The notes beneath the pieces were generated by a model, which worked only from the letters and a program-made list of their open reading frames with translations, was not told the origin of the DNA and ran no database searches. A stretch of 64,000 bases of DNA, taken from the NCBI RefSeq assembly GCF_026625805.1, contig NZ_CP113064.1:3437929-3501928 (forward strand). Direction: 5' to 3'. Positions 63,910-64,000 of the stretch are shown here, one piece after another. Made by a program: the position numbers and the translations under genes. This DNA is from Brevundimonas sp. SL130. Lineage in GTDB: Bacteria; Pseudomonadota; Alphaproteobacteria; Caulobacterales; Caulobacteraceae. Each line of letters starts with the position of its first letter. Within the stretch, counting starts at the first letter, position 1.

Positions 63910-64000
63910 TTTATCTCAACGGATATTTCTAGTACTGCATCTCGCAATACATTTATTTTCTGGGATTAATCAGCGAATTAAATTGAAACACAAAATCACG
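63910..64000. other. AT-rich leader upstream of the RgpF-like gene
   Basis: The last 91 bases are AT-rich and carry no gene. ATTTATTTTCTGGGATTAAT at 63950-63969 could contain promoter elements for the minus-strand gene, but I cannot define boxes with confidence. Confidence 0.4.

Overview
The window is about 64 kb of high-GC alphaproteobacterial chromosome. Gene content and order (RegB/SenC/RegA redox system, aroA-cmk-rpsA operon, FYDLN acidic protein, TonB-dependent receptor, M1 aminopeptidase, DUF1345 and DUF3617 proteins, MscL) resemble Caulobacterales, most likely Brevundimonas. That genus call is my inference from gene style; no search was run.

Region 1-50.6 kb is mostly core genome: rpmB (L28), a lipoprotein M1 aminopeptidase, transglutaminase-like and EamA genes, a cold-shock protein, a POT peptide transporter, a TonB-dependent receptor, TldD, PPK2, a serine hydrolase, MscL, and then the minus-strand blocks ihfB and aroA-(toxin-antitoxin)-cmk-rpsA. 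These are followed by tRNA-Ala(GGC), malate synthase G, RF3, the sco/regB/regA cluster, a CPA2 antiporter, tRNA-Gly(CCC), a small XRE-controlled membrane-protein operon, rmuC, ybaB-recR, a malonic semialdehyde reductase-like nitroreductase, a membrane-anchored cytochrome c, kdsB, nudC, an IS110-family element lying between REP-like palindromes, dnaX, a frameshifted sugar transferase, an acyltransferase, folE and an MCP-cheW pair.

Region 50.6-64 kb is accessory in character. It opens with a gene-poor kilobase holding a 3' tRNA-Arg-like remnant. A polysaccharide precursor block follows (galE, a mannose-1-phosphate guanylyltransferase fused to an AGE-type epimerase/isomerase domain, phosphomannomutase), then a beta-helix protein. 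Next come layered insertion-sequence remains: a decayed IS3-family element with clear terminal inverted repeats between scraps of IS5-like and IS630-like transposases, and another IS3-family tail. The window ends with a lower-GC 1039-residue protein joining WYL-type repeats, an RgpF-like domain and a HAD-like domain. Together these look like an envelope or extracellular polysaccharide locus under rearrangement.

The main items for follow-up are: a HigB/HigA-like module translationally coupled inside the essential aroA-cmk-rpsA operon; the structured 5' non-coding end of the IS110 element (candidate bridge RNA) with a 13-base match to the adjacent REP; paired CTTGTC-N5-GACAAG operators in front of the XRE/membrane operon; a 102-bp palindrome-dense element between kdsB and nudC; and an in-frame amber codon separating a Tat-like leader from the beta-helix protein.
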